Shown in pieces: positions 8,615-16,628 of a DNA stretch of 64,000 bases (within the stretch, counting starts at the first letter, position 1; every line of letters begins with the position of its first letter). The notes under the pieces were generated by a model. It was not told where the DNA came from and made no database searches. It saw only the letters and a program-made list of their open reading frames with translations. Source of the DNA: Mucilaginibacter ginsenosidivorax (lineage in GTDB: Bacteria > Bacteroidota > Bacteroidia > Sphingobacteriales > Sphingobacteriaceae); NCBI RefSeq assembly GCF_007971525.1, contig NZ_CP042437.1, positions 1,798,001 through 1,862,000 of the forward strand, written 5' to 3'. Made by a program: the position numbers and the translations under genes.

Positions 8615-10666
8615 TTATTCCTGCTCAACCCAGTTGCCGTCGTCTTTTATGATGCCAATAAGCTCATCCAAAGCGTTTGCCGCGCTGATGTTTTTCTTTA
8701 CGGCTTCTTTACCACGGTAAAGGGTGATTTTATCGGTACCCGAACCAACGTAGCCATAATCAGCATCCGCCATTTCGCCGGGACCATTTACGATGCAGCC
8801 CATAATACCAATCTTCAAGCCTTTAAGGTGACTTGTGCGGCTACGGATCATCTGCGTTGTAATCATCAAATCAAACAAGGTACGTCCGCAGCTTGGGCAA
8901 CTGATATATTCTGTTTTGGAAATGCGCGAACGTGTAGCCTGCAAAATACCAAAAGCCGTAGAAGTGATCACTTTGGTATCAACCCCGGGGGCATCAATCC
9001 AAATGCCATCGCCAAAGCCATCAACCAATAAAGCGCCAAGGTCAGTGGCGGCAAATAGTTGTAGGTTTTGAGTTTTGAGTGCCGAGTTTTCGTGTTCCGA
9101 CTCTATACTCATAACTCCAAACTCATAACTCCTTTTTACTATAACAGGCACATCCAAACCCAGCTCTTCCATTTTGAAGAAGAAGCCGCGTTGGTCGGCC
9201 ATGCCGTGCAGCGCATTGGTTTCTAAAACAAACACCAGCGAATTATCAAACGGTAACGAGCCAAAATCTTCCGAATCAATATCCTCCGGAAACAGTTTCA
9301 CCAGGTTTAATGCTGATGTTTTGTTGGTGGCTGCGATATATTCTTTCAGCGTAAACAACGGGTGACAAAGGGTTTTATCGGCCAGTTTTAACCAGGTTTG
9401 GTAGTTATAAAGCTGTTTTAAGTTACCCGGCAAGTTAAACGACGGCAACTCATCTGCCAGGTAAACAAAATCGACCGATTGCTCGGCCATGTTATATTTA
9501 TCCAGCAAGGGCGAGTAGATATAACCGGCATCGGCCATAATACCAGGATCTTTCAGGTTCTTTTTTGACAGATCGAGCACCACCCTTGGCACCATATGCC
9601 CGCCAATGAAAGCGTTGGCCTCGTAGGTGTGGCGTTTTTTGTATTCGTAGGGACTATGCGTTTGAGGCGAAAGGTGAAAGGTAAAAGGTAAAAGGTTTTT
9701 ATCTGTAATAATCTCATTGCCTTTTGCCTTTAACCTTTCGCCTTTAACCTCCTTCTCCCTCAAAGAGTATCGTTTCACCAACTCGATAGCTACGGGTGCT
9801 TCTGCCTCCGGTTCTTCGGTTAGGGATACCCGTACGGTATCGCCCAGGCCGTCTTCCAATAAGGTGCCTATGCCTACGGCTGATTTAATGCGGCCGTCTT
9901 CGCCGTCGCCGGCTTCGGTTACGCCAAGATGCAGGGGATAGTTCATGCCTTCGGCAACCATGGTTTCTACCAGCAGGCGGTAGGCTTGCACCATCACTTG
10001 CGGATTGCTCGATTTCATGCTGATCACCAAATTATAATAATTCAGCGTTTCGCACATGCGCATAAACTCCATAGCCGATTCAACCATGCCCTGCGGGGTA
10101 TCGCCATAACGGCTCATGATCCTGTCGCTTAAGCTACCGTGATTGGTGCCAATGCGCATGGCGGTGCCATACTCTTTACAGATGTTTACCAGCGGGGCAA
10201 ATTTTTGGTAAATGCGTTCCAGTTCGCCCTGGTACTCCAGGTCGGTATAATCAATCTGGTCAAATTTCTTTTTATCAGCGTAGTTGCCGGGGTTTACGCG
10301 TACTTTTTCAACAATACGGGCAGCTACCTCGGCGGCATTTGGCGTAAAGTGAATATCGGCCACCAGGGGTACATTATACCCGCGGGCGCGAAGCTGCTTT
10401 TTTATCTCGGCCAGGTTTTTGGCCTCTTTAATACTTGGTGCGGTAATACGTACGTACTCGCAGCCGGCATCAACCATGCGGATAGATTGCTCAACCGTAC
10501 CCATGGTATCCATGGTATCGGTAGTAGTCATGCTTTGTATGCGGATGGGATTATTACCACCCATAGGCACATCGCCAATATTTACCTCGCGGGTAACAAA
10601 ACGCGAATATTGGGTTAACGAATTACAATAACGGCCTTGCAGCAATTTAACAGCATCAGTATTCAT
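8615..10666 (-). CDS. ispG: 4-hydroxy-3-methylbut-2-en-1-yl diphosphate synthase (long form)
   Basis: IspG (GcpE) converts MEcPP to HMBPP in the MEP isoprenoid pathway using a [4Fe-4S] cluster. The 683-residue protein has the TIM barrel at residues 1-300 (MGGNNPIRIQSMTTTDT near the start), the extra middle domain found in Bacteroidota, chlamydial and plant enzymes, and a C-terminal cluster domain. Cluster cysteines are visible at 590 and 593 (CPSCGR) and 624 (GCIVNGPGE). Two segments, about 306-335 and 512-535, are translated palindromic repeats (see 9664-9752 and 9064-9131) and have the low-complexity look of KVKGERLKAKG. Both keep the frame and lie outside the catalytic motifs. A TAAATTTG -7 box lies upstream. 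Confidence 0.95.
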   Translation of the reverse strand: MNTDAVKLLQGRYCNSLTQYSRFVTREVNIGDVPMGGNNPIRIQSMTTTDTMDTMGTVEQSIRMVDAGCEYVRITAPSIKEAKNLAEIKKQLRARGYNVPLVADIHFTPNAAEVAARIVEKVRVNPGNYADKKKFDQIDYTDLEYQGELERIYQKFAPLVNICKEYGTAMRIGTNHGSLSDRIMSRYGDTPQGMVESAMEFMRMCETLNYYNLVISMKSSNPQVMVQAYRLLVETMVAEGMNYPLHLGVTEAGDGEDGRIKSAVGIGTLLEDGLGDTVRVSLTEEPEAEAPVAIELVKRYSLREKEVKGERLKAKGNEIITDKNLLPFTFHLSPQTHSPYEYKKRHTYEANAFIGGHMVPRVVLDLSKKNLKDPGIMADAGYIYSPLLDKYNMAEQSVDFVYLADELPSFNLPGNLKQLYNYQTWLKLADKTLCHPLFTLKEYIAATNKTSALNLVKLFPEDIDSEDFGSLPFDNSLVFVLETNALHGMADQRGFFFKMEELGLDVPVIVKRSYEFGVMSIESEHENSALKTQNLQLFAATDLGALLVDGFGDGIWIDAPGVDTKVITSTAFGILQATRSRISKTEYISCPSCGRTLFDLMITTQMIRSRTSHLKGLKIGIMGCIVNGPGEMADADYGYVGSGTDKITLYRGKEAVKKNISAANALDELIGIIKDDGNWVEQE
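9064..9131. repeat. Phrase-type palindromic repeat inside ispG (C-terminal half)
   Basis: The plus strand reads repeated TTTTGAG phrases, then after a short loop the inverse ACTCATAACTCCAAACTC phrases. The stretch is translated in frame as about 23 residues of IspG (residues 512-534). The same wording is characteristic of the intergenic hairpins elsewhere in this window. Confidence 0.75.
9664..9752. repeat. Phrase-type palindromic repeat inside ispG (middle)
   Basis: The plus strand has an arm of repeated AAAGGTAAAAGG phrases (9664-9697) and an inverse arm of CCTTTAACCTTTCGCC phrases (9718-9752), with a loop of about 20 bases. It is translated in frame as residues of about 306-334 of IspG, at the junction of the TIM barrel and the middle domain. 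Its length keeps the reading frame. Confidence 0.8.
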
Positions 10667-10688
10667 GCAGCGGATAATTAATAAGCTG

Positions 10689-10696
10689 CAAATTTA
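10689..10696 (-). promoter_or_regulatory. Possible -7 box for ispG
   Basis: The minus strand reads TAAATTTG about 20 bases before the ispG start, matching the Bacteroidota -7 consensus TAnnTTTG. No good TTTG element is seen 19 bases upstream, so the call rests on the -7 box alone. Confidence 0.35.
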
Positions 10697-10863
10697 ACGA
10701 TTATGTTGGGGAATAAGTTGTTTGGATGTAAATGATAAATTAATGGGAGGTTAAATTATGATGAGGATAAAATTTATATTTTAGGGATGCCAAAAAATGC
10801 CGATTCAACAGAATTGGTTTTGGATAAATTGAGCTACAGGTTGGTGAGGGTGAATTAAATTGA

Positions 10864-11121
10864 TTAATAGTGTCCTTTTAACGATAGGATATAAACAATA
10901 TCGCCGTCAATTTCATAAACCAATCTGTGTTCCTGATTGATCCTTCGAGACCAAGCTCCAGACAATCCATGTTTTAATTGCTCGGGTTGACCTATACCGT
11001 GATAAGGATTATTGGTTATAGCCTCAAGTAATTCCTTTATTTTTTTAATTGCCTGCTTATTTCCGCTCTTTTTGAAGTATGCCAAATCTTCATCGGCTTG
11101 CCTGGTAAATTCTACAATCAC
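10864..11121 (-). CDS. Txe/YoeB-family toxin (ribosome-dependent mRNA interferase)
   Basis: This 85-residue protein has a RelE/YoeB fold pattern: FTRQADEDLAYFKKS, the helix KKIKELLEAI, NPYHGIGQPEQLKHGLSGAWSRRI, then INQEHRLVYEIDG and a C-terminal LKGHY. The conserved Glu, Arg and His-Tyr tail match YoeB active residues. Its ATG overlaps the antitoxin stop by four bases, the usual coupling in type II modules. YoeB toxins cut mRNA in the ribosomal A site. The pair sits between ispG and an RDD protein without any mobile element. Confidence 0.88.
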   Translation of the reverse strand: MIVEFTRQADEDLAYFKKSGNKQAIKKIKELLEAITNNPYHGIGQPEQLKHGLSGAWSRRINQEHRLVYEIDGDIVYILSLKGHY

Positions 11122-11312
11122 AGGTCATCAATATTTACAACTCTCGTTTCACCACGTTTTACCTGTCTCCTGCTTTCCTGGATTTTAGCCACAAATTCAG
11201 GATCATAAGGTTTTTCCGCCTCAAATGAAATTTTAAGTGCTTTCATAAAAGCTTTTAAAGCATCCAGTTGCTCTTTGTTTTGCGGATGTACAATTAGCGT
11301 TTCCATATCCAA
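11118..11312 (-). CDS. Antitoxin of the YoeB-type module (DUF2683-like)
   Basis: This 64-residue protein starts with METLIVHPQNKEQLDALKAFMKALKISFE, which is typical of the small Bacteroidota antitoxins paired with YoeB/RelE toxins. An acidic/basic tail (KIQESRRQVKRGE) follows that would wrap the toxin. It precedes the toxin gene and overlaps it by four bases. As in related modules, the complex probably represses its own promoter. No operator was identified. Confidence 0.8.
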   Translation of the reverse strand: MDMETLIVHPQNKEQLDALKAFMKALKISFEAEKPYDPEFVAKIQESRRQVKRGETRVVNIDDL

Positions 11313-11331
11313 ATTTAAACATTTATGTTTA

Positions 11332-11943
11332 CTAAAACAACCTCTCCTTAATTACCAGCGTGCCGGCCATCATATCATGTAAACATTGCTGCTTCTTGTT
11401 AAAAAAGGCCATCAGGTAGCCGATAAAAAACGTAAGTACCGAAAAGATTTTGCACAGGTTACGGGCTACGGCTTTGCCAAACGTAATGCGGTCGCCATTC
11501 ATGTCAACCACTTTTATTTTGAGCATCTGTTTGCCATAGGTGGCCTGTTTGGCCGAACTTTCCATCACCATATGGTAAATAATCTTGGCAAATGGTATGC
11601 AAGCCAACAACCCAAAGCTGGCTGTCATGCGCGTTTCTTTATCCTGCAATTTCAATAACACTACCACAAAAATAACGATCACAAATGCGCCGAAAACTAT
11701 AAACCAATCTAAAAATGAAGCCAGCAACCGCTGGTCGAAACTGCCAAAATACTGCATCAGCAACGCCGGCTTTTTAAAACCAAAAAGCTCCCTCAATTCG
11801 GCAATTTCCTGGGCTTCCTTGTAATCGGGCATTTCGGGCGTTTTTACAAAGTCAGCAGGCTTTATTTTCCGGGCTTTTAGCTCATCAATACCGAAAGGCC
11901 CTTCGGGCCTGCCATTGATCACTAAAATGTATTTTGGAAACAT
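11332..11943 (-). CDS. RDD-family membrane protein with N-terminal GYF_2-like domain
   Basis: This 203-residue protein begins with a GYF_2-like segment (YILVINGRPEGPFGIDELKA, then a basic/acidic helix to about residue 55). The RDD domain follows, with transmembrane helices near 80-100, 105-125 and 165-190. Its RDD-type motifs are LLASFLDWFIVFG and KQATYGKQMLKIKVVD. RDD proteins are small inner-membrane proteins, some of them Na+/H+ antiporters, most uncharacterised. It is followed at a short gap by the toxin-antitoxin pair on the same strand. Confidence 0.8.
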   Translation of the reverse strand: MFPKYILVINGRPEGPFGIDELKARKIKPADFVKTPEMPDYKEAQEIAELRELFGFKKPALLMQYFGSFDQRLLASFLDWFIVFGAFVIVIFVVVLLKLQDKETRMTASFGLLACIPFAKIIYHMVMESSAKQATYGKQMLKIKVVDMNGDRITFGKAVARNLCKIFSVLTFFIGYLMAFFNKKQQCLHDMMAGTLVIKERLF

Positions 11944-11995
11944 GTGCGGACTTCTTTTTACTAAGAATAGTTTAACTCCGAAAAGTTACAAAATC

Positions 11996-12104
11996 AGTAT
12001 CAAGTAGTTAGTATCAAGTCGCAAGTATTACTCATTATTTAACCTTTCGCGTTTAACTATCCAAAAAAAATCTTGATACTTGATACTAAATACTTGCTAC
12101 TATC
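11996..12104. repeat. Phrase-type palindromic repeat before the pentapeptide gene
   Basis: The left arm contains repeated AGTATCAAGTAGTTAGTATC phrases, and the right arm has the inverse TTGATACTTGATACTAA. The centre holds an unrelated AACCTTTCGCGTTTAAC segment. The right arm ends three bases before the ATG of the pentapeptide protein. Confidence 0.75.
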
Positions 12105-12106
12105 CT

Positions 12107-12673
12107 ATGCATTACGAGGACGAAACATTTACCAAAGCCCCTGCCGCTCAGCTTACCGGGCGCAACCATACCTACGAAAACTGTAAATTCATCAGCTGCG
12201 ATCTGTCGCATGCCAACCTGTACGGTTTGGTTTTTATCGACTGTGTGTTCGACGGCTGTAACCTGGCCCTGGCCGATGCCACCGACACCGGTTTTCAAAA
12301 CATCCGGTTTAAAGATTGCAAACTAAGCGGACTAAACTTTGGCAAAGCCCGCGACTTTCTGTTCGAAGTATACTTCGAGAACTGCATTTTAGATAACGCC
12401 ATCTTTTACAAAAAGAAAAACAAAAAAGGCCGGTTTACCGATTGCTCCATGACAGAGACCGACCTCACCGAAGCTGATTTAACAGAAGCTAAATTCATCA
12501 ACTGTAACCTTAACCGGGCCTTTTTCAGCCGCACCATATTGAAGGGGGCCGACCTGCGCAGTTCCTACAATTACACCATCGACCCCGATGATAATATGAT
12601 AAAAAAAGCCATGTTCTCGCTCCACGGCCTCCCTGGCCTGCTGGCCAAATACGATATTAAAATTGAGGGATAA
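12107..12673 (+). CDS. Pentapeptide-repeat protein
   Basis: This 188-residue protein is dominated by A(D/N)LXX-type repeats: CKFISCDLSHANLYGLVF, CNLALADATDTGF, CKLSGLNF, CILDNAIFY, CSMTETDLTEADLTEAKF, CNLNRAFF and KGADLR. These would form a right-handed quadrilateral beta-helix. The length and arrangement resemble Qnr/MfpA-like DNA mimics, but resistance activity cannot be inferred. An upstream TTG would add nine residues. The ATG at 12107 is preferred because the upstream sequence is part of the palindromic repeat at 11996-12104, which leaves almost no ordinary leader. Confidence 0.85.
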   Translation: MHYEDETFTKAPAAQLTGRNHTYENCKFISCDLSHANLYGLVFIDCVFDGCNLALADATDTGFQNIRFKDCKLSGLNFGKARDFLFEVYFENCILDNAIFYKKKNKKGRFTDCSMTETDLTEADLTEAKFINCNLNRAFFSRTILKGADLRSSYNYTIDPDDNMIKKAMFSLHGLPGLLAKYDIKIEG

Positions 12674-12719
12674 TATTCTGGCAGATATTTAGTTATATGT
12701 ATTCTTCAGGATAAACCTT

Positions 12720-13442
12720 ATGCGAAAAATTGTACTGCTTGTTGGATTATTGGCAGCCTGTTTTGTGGCGGCGGCGCAAGAGATTGAGATTGCCTGCGAT
12801 AAATTCAATAGCTTCAATAACGAAGTGTTAAAAACACCAACAACAAAGGCCTTAGCAGCCCAACAGTTCAAAGAACTGATTGGCCACATTCAACACGCAC
12901 TGATAATACGTAGCGAGGTTAGGATAAGCGAGCCTGCATGGATTTTTCCTTTACAGGGTTATAACTATCACGCCGTAGGTGGCAATGGTAATGGCTATTT
13001 TGACAAAGGATATCGTTACATCGATGGCAATAAACACGCTGCCCACCCAGCGCACGATATTTTTATTAACGATAGAAACCAGGATTGTATAGATGACCAT
13101 ACCAAAAAACCAGTAAATGTGGTGGCGGCAGACGAAGGCATTGTTATTGCCTGTAGTAATGAATGGGAGCCGGCAAGCAGTTTGCGTGGAGGCAAGTACA
13201 TTTGGATATATCACAACTATTCTGGAGTAATTACCTACTACGCGCACAACAGCGCAATCTTTGTAAAACCCGGACAGGAAGTTAAACCCGGCCAAAAAAT
13301 AGCCGAGGTTGGCCGCACCGGTTACAATGCTTATAAAAAACGCTCGCCAACACATTTGCATTTTTCGGCGTTCAGGCTGGTTGATGATATCCCGGTGCCC
13401 TTTAACCCTTATCAGCAATTAAAAAAAGCTAAAACATTATGA
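12720..13442 (+). CDS. Secreted M23-family peptidase
   Basis: This 240-residue protein has a signal peptide (residues 1-20, ending VAAAQE) and a LytM/M23 domain at about 95-230. The metal-site motifs are HPAHDIF with the following Asp, and SPTHLHFSAF near the C-terminus. The core strands VVAADEGIVIA and VKPGQEVKPGQKIAEVG are classic for the family, which cuts peptidoglycan cross-links or acts as a periplasmic regulator. It overlaps the next gene by four bases (ATGA), so the two are translationally coupled. Confidence 0.9.
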   Translation: MRKIVLLVGLLAACFVAAAQEIEIACDKFNSFNNEVLKTPTTKALAAQQFKELIGHIQHALIIRSEVRISEPAWIFPLQGYNYHAVGGNGNGYFDKGYRYIDGNKHAAHPAHDIFINDRNQDCIDDHTKKPVNVVAADEGIVIACSNEWEPASSLRGGKYIWIYHNYSGVITYYAHNSAIFVKPGQEVKPGQKIAEVGRTGYNAYKKRSPTHLHFSAFRLVDDIPVPFNPYQQLKKAKTL

Positions 13443-14203
13443 AAGCGATTTTAATGCTCATAATACTGGGGTTGATGAACAGCCTTGTAAAAACTGACAA
13501 TGTAACAACCCGTTTTAAACCTCCCACAGGTTATAAACAATCGGCCGCTACGGCCGGAAGTTTCGGCGCCTGGCTGCAGGCTGTCCCATTGAAACCTAAT
13601 GGATCGCAGTGCCTTACCTACCAGGGCAAGGTGGCACGTACCGAAGCTTATACAGCGGGCATAGTTGATTTGAGCGTTGGTAAATACGACCTGCAGCAAT
13701 GTGCAGATGCCGTAATGCGCCTGCGCGGCGAGTACCTGTACAGCCAGAAGAGGTACAATGAAATATCCTTCAACTTTACCAGTGGTTTCCGCTGCGATTT
13801 TGTGCATTATGCCAATGGTTACCGTTACAGTAATGATCATTGGATACTTAAAGCCAAAAAAGATTATGGCTACGATAACTTCGTGCGGTACATGACCCTG
13901 GTATTTAGCTATGCCGGCACCCTATCGCTACAAAAAGAGTTGAAAACCGTAAGCAATCCCTCAACCTTAAAAACCGGCGATGTATTTATAAAAGGCGGTT
14001 CGCCGGGGCATTGTTTTATAGTAATGAACGTGGTAGAAGATGCGGCCCACCATAAAAAATTCCTGCTGGCGCAAAGCTATATGCCTGCGCAAAGCATCCA
14101 ACTGCTCCAATACCAGGAAAACCCCTGGTTTAGCCTTGATGAACCAGCCTATATCCTATATGGCGAACTGGTAAGTCCGGAATATTTAAAACGTTTTGAG
14201 TGA
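13439..14203 (+). CDS. DUF4846 family exported protein
   Basis: This 254-residue protein has an N-terminal hydrophobic segment and the features of DUF4846: FGAWLQAVPLKP, YDLQQCADAVMRLRGEYLY, FTSGFRCDF and GDVFIKGGSPGHCFIVMNV. The repeated Cys, His and Gly motifs suggest an enzyme fold, but no reaction is established. The four-base overlap with the M23 peptidase implies a joint role in the envelope. Confidence 0.8.
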   Translation: MKAILMLIILGLMNSLVKTDNVTTRFKPPTGYKQSAATAGSFGAWLQAVPLKPNGSQCLTYQGKVARTEAYTAGIVDLSVGKYDLQQCADAVMRLRGEYLYSQKRYNEISFNFTSGFRCDFVHYANGYRYSNDHWILKAKKDYGYDNFVRYMTLVFSYAGTLSLQKELKTVSNPSTLKTGDVFIKGGSPGHCFIVMNVVEDAAHHKKFLLAQSYMPAQSIQLLQYQENPWFSLDEPAYILYGELVSPEYLKRFE

Positions 14204-14262
14204 TCCTGGTCATTTATTAAACTATATCGTGCTTGTACATTTGCATGTATAGTTAACCAATA

Positions 14263-14532
14263 ATGATCATGAGAGAGTTTTTTATAAACGGCCTGCACGT
14301 TTTTGTTATTGTAGTGATAAGTGGCTTCGTCATTTTGGGCAACATGGCATTATCGGGTAAATTCGATCATTGGGACTCGCGTTTTATCAAAAAAGCCCAA
14401 CATATGTTCAATCGTTTAAGACGTTACTTTGACCGGAAACACTCCAGGCAACAAGACGAAAATATCAATGCCCGCCGTGAGCACCATGCACATCACGAAA
14501 CGCATACCAATGACGATCAAACTATTGAATAG
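14263..14532 (+). CDS. Small single-pass membrane protein
   Basis: This 89-residue protein has one transmembrane helix (HVFVIVVISGFVILGNMAL). A strongly basic, then His/Glu-rich cytosolic tail follows (RLRRYFDRKHSRQQ, then a stretch rich in H, E and D). I do not recognise a family. An in-frame ATG two codons later is an equally good start. It stands alone before a repeat-rich intergenic region. Confidence 0.5.
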   Translation: MIMREFFINGLHVFVIVVISGFVILGNMALSGKFDHWDSRFIKKAQHMFNRLRRYFDRKHSRQQDENINARREHHAHHETHTNDDQTIE

Positions 14533-14574
14533 CAAACGATTGCCATCATAACAGGTAAGATAATTTGCAAAAAC

Positions 14575-15011
14575 TGTCATCCTGAGTGGTAAAATTTGGC
14601 GAAACTCTGAAGGGAGAATGACATCGTAAAAAGGGCTGTCGTGGTGAGCCTGTCGAACCATAGCGGGCAAAGGCCTCACCGCGAGACCCTTCGACAGGCT
14701 CAGCGTGACAGGTCTGCGCACCTCGAACCTACCTATGACATGTTGTTAATACCTCTTTGTCATTCTGAGTGACCATCAGATAAGCTGGGAAAAAACAGTG
14801 ATGACGTTTGTGAAATAACATTTATAAAACCCGTCATTATAAACGAAGTGAAGAACTATTTCTTGAACGAAGTGAAAAATCTGTTAACCGACATACATCG
14901 CCGACGGAAAAGTTCGCGAATAGATCCTTCACTACGTTCGGGATGACAGTTCTCTTATTGTATGTCATTCCCCCTCCAGGATTTCACGAAATTTTACCAC
15001 TCAGGATGACA
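14575..15011. repeat. Composite palindromic intergenic repeat
   Basis: Outer inverted arms read TGTCATCCTGAGTGGTAAAA (from 14575) and its inverse TTTTACCACTCAGGATGACA (ending 15011). Inside are a second hairpin with GTGAGCCTGTCGAAC and CCTTCGACAGGCTCAGC (14645-14710), and further TGTCATTC-type arms. No gene is present. These are miniature repeat elements of a kind widespread in Bacteroidota, apparently nested by repeated insertion. Confidence 0.75.
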
Positions 15012-15053
15012 GTCGTTTATTTTGAACATTATCTTTAGCAATAGATTTCAAAA

Positions 15054-16073
15054 CTATCTTTTCTCCACCCTATCATAAAACCCGCCAAAGCTGTTATTTT
15101 TAACAGCCTCTTCGTTAAAAAAATCGCCGGGGAAACCTAATTCAATGGCGCTGGCATCACTCAGGCGTTTCATCTGATCGGCGTTTAAAACCACATCAAC
15201 GGTTTTTAAATTATCAAGCAGCTGATTTACCTTGGTTGCCCCCACAATGGGGATGCACGAAAAATATTGCTGGCGGGTCCAGTTCAGGGCAACGTGGCTT
15301 TCAGATACGCCCAGTTCGGCCGCAACTTCCATTACTACTTTTGTAATCTTTTCGGCGCGGGCATTCAGCCGGTTACTTTCGGGTTTTATGCGGCCTTTAT
15401 CGCCTTTCAAATATTTACCGGTAAGCGCACCTCCGGCAAGCGGGGCCCATGGTGTAACCGTCATCCCAAAATGTTTGGCCATGGGTATCAACTCGCGCTC
15501 GGCAGTGCGGGCCAACAGGCTGTACTCAACCTGTAAAGCTATAAACTGGCTCCAGCCCATCAGTTCGGCAAGGGTATTGCCTTTGGCTACTACCCAGGCG
15601 GGCGTATCGCTTATGGCGGCATAAGTAATTTTGCCTTGTTTTATCAGGTCGTCCATAGCGCGCAGCACCTCGTCAATGGGGGTAATATTATCCCATATGT
15701 GCAGGTATAAAACATCAATAAAATCAGTTTTAAGGCGTTTCAGACTTTCCTCTACGCTGCGCATCATGTTTTTACGGTTGTTTCCCGATGCATTGGGATT
15801 GGTTACGTTATCCTTTAAGGTATACTTTGTTGCCAGCACAAAATAATCCCGGTCGTGATTACTTATATAATCGCCTATGATCTTTTCGCTGGTGCCCAGC
15901 TTGTAAACATTGGCGGTATCCAAAAAATTGCCTCCCGCGTTGGCATAGGCATCCATAATGGCAAAACTGGTTGCCGCATCCGCACCCCAGCCGCCTTCGG
16001 TGCCAAAACCCATAGTGCCCAGGCACAGTTCAGAAACTTTAAGGCCCGACCGGCCGAGTAATTTGTAGTTCAT
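15054..16073 (-). CDS. Aldo/keto reductase
   Basis: This 339-residue NAD(P)H-dependent oxidoreductase has a TIM-barrel pattern. Catalytic residues are visible: Asp and Tyr in FLDTANVYKLG, Lys in VLATKYT and His in DVLYLHIWD. The cofactor-binding region is FSCIPIVGATKVNQLLDN near the C-terminus. The closest families are the AKR11/YhdN-like bacterial reductases. The substrate cannot be predicted. The gene is flanked on both sides by palindromic repeats and has no operon partner. Confidence 0.9.
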   Translation of the reverse strand: MNYKLLGRSGLKVSELCLGTMGFGTEGGWGADAATSFAIMDAYANAGGNFLDTANVYKLGTSEKIIGDYISNHDRDYFVLATKYTLKDNVTNPNASGNNRKNMMRSVEESLKRLKTDFIDVLYLHIWDNITPIDEVLRAMDDLIKQGKITYAAISDTPAWVVAKGNTLAELMGWSQFIALQVEYSLLARTAERELIPMAKHFGMTVTPWAPLAGGALTGKYLKGDKGRIKPESNRLNARAEKITKVVMEVAAELGVSESHVALNWTRQQYFSCIPIVGATKVNQLLDNLKTVDVVLNADQMKRLSDASAIELGFPGDFFNEEAVKNNSFGGFYDRVEKR

Positions 16074-16077
16074 AGGA

Positions 16078-16206
16078 GCCCCCTCTATATCTCCCCCGGT
16101 AGGGGAGACTTTTATTTTTTAGTTTATTGATTTTACCAATTAGCCCCCAAACACCAAGTAAGAAAATTTAAAGCCCTCCCTACCGGGGAGGGTTTGGGTG
16201 GGGCAA
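16078..16206. repeat. Palindromic intergenic repeat (CTCCCC...GGGGAG type)
   Basis: GCCCCCTCTATATCTCCCCC and TAGGGGAGACTTTT form the left part. The right part is AAAGCCCTCCCTACCGGGGA followed by GGGTTTGGGTGGGG. The whole can fold into a long hairpin between the divergent reductase and the 108-residue protein. A related element is at 51255-51412. Confidence 0.65.
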
Positions 16207-16255
16207 AACAATAACAAAGGTGCTTTGTAATATTAAACAATACAAATGTATTACC

Positions 16256-16582
16256 ATGAAAATTATAACACTCCACTCCCCCATTCATATCCACGAGTTA
16301 TTTAACATATTGCAGCATAAGCTTAACGCGCTTTTTCAAGAACGCAGGCAGGTTGATATTAATTTTACCATTAGCGGCCATAATGATGTTATTGAGATAA
16401 GCCAGCATGATTTATATGACGGCGTTTTGTTTAAACTTGAAATAGTTGGCCAGGAACTGCATATCACCCGTAACGAACATTATGTTGATGATGTAAACTC
16501 CCTGACGGTAGAATCTATCCTGAACGACCTTTTTGCCGATGTGGCAGGCAAACGGGGCACCGACCTTGTACAAGAGGGCTGA
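16256..16582 (+). CDS. Small protein of unknown function
   Basis: This 108-residue protein begins MKIITLHSPIHIHELFNILQ, continues with VDINFTISGHNDVIEISQ and LFKLEIVGQELHITRNEHYV, and ends with a helix (VESILNDLFADVAGK). It looks like a soluble alpha/beta protein. An upstream ATG at 16220 would add twelve residues, but the one at 16256 fits the start of the folded region better. It lies just before the MscS channel gene on the same strand, with a gap of 46 bases. Confidence 0.55.
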   Translation: MKIITLHSPIHIHELFNILQHKLNALFQERRQVDINFTISGHNDVIEISQHDLYDGVLFKLEIVGQELHITRNEHYVDDVNSLTVESILNDLFADVAGKRGTDLVQEG

Positions 16583-16628
16583 GCAAAAATTTGAAATATA
16601 ATTTTTAGCTTTAACAGAAAAACTACCT

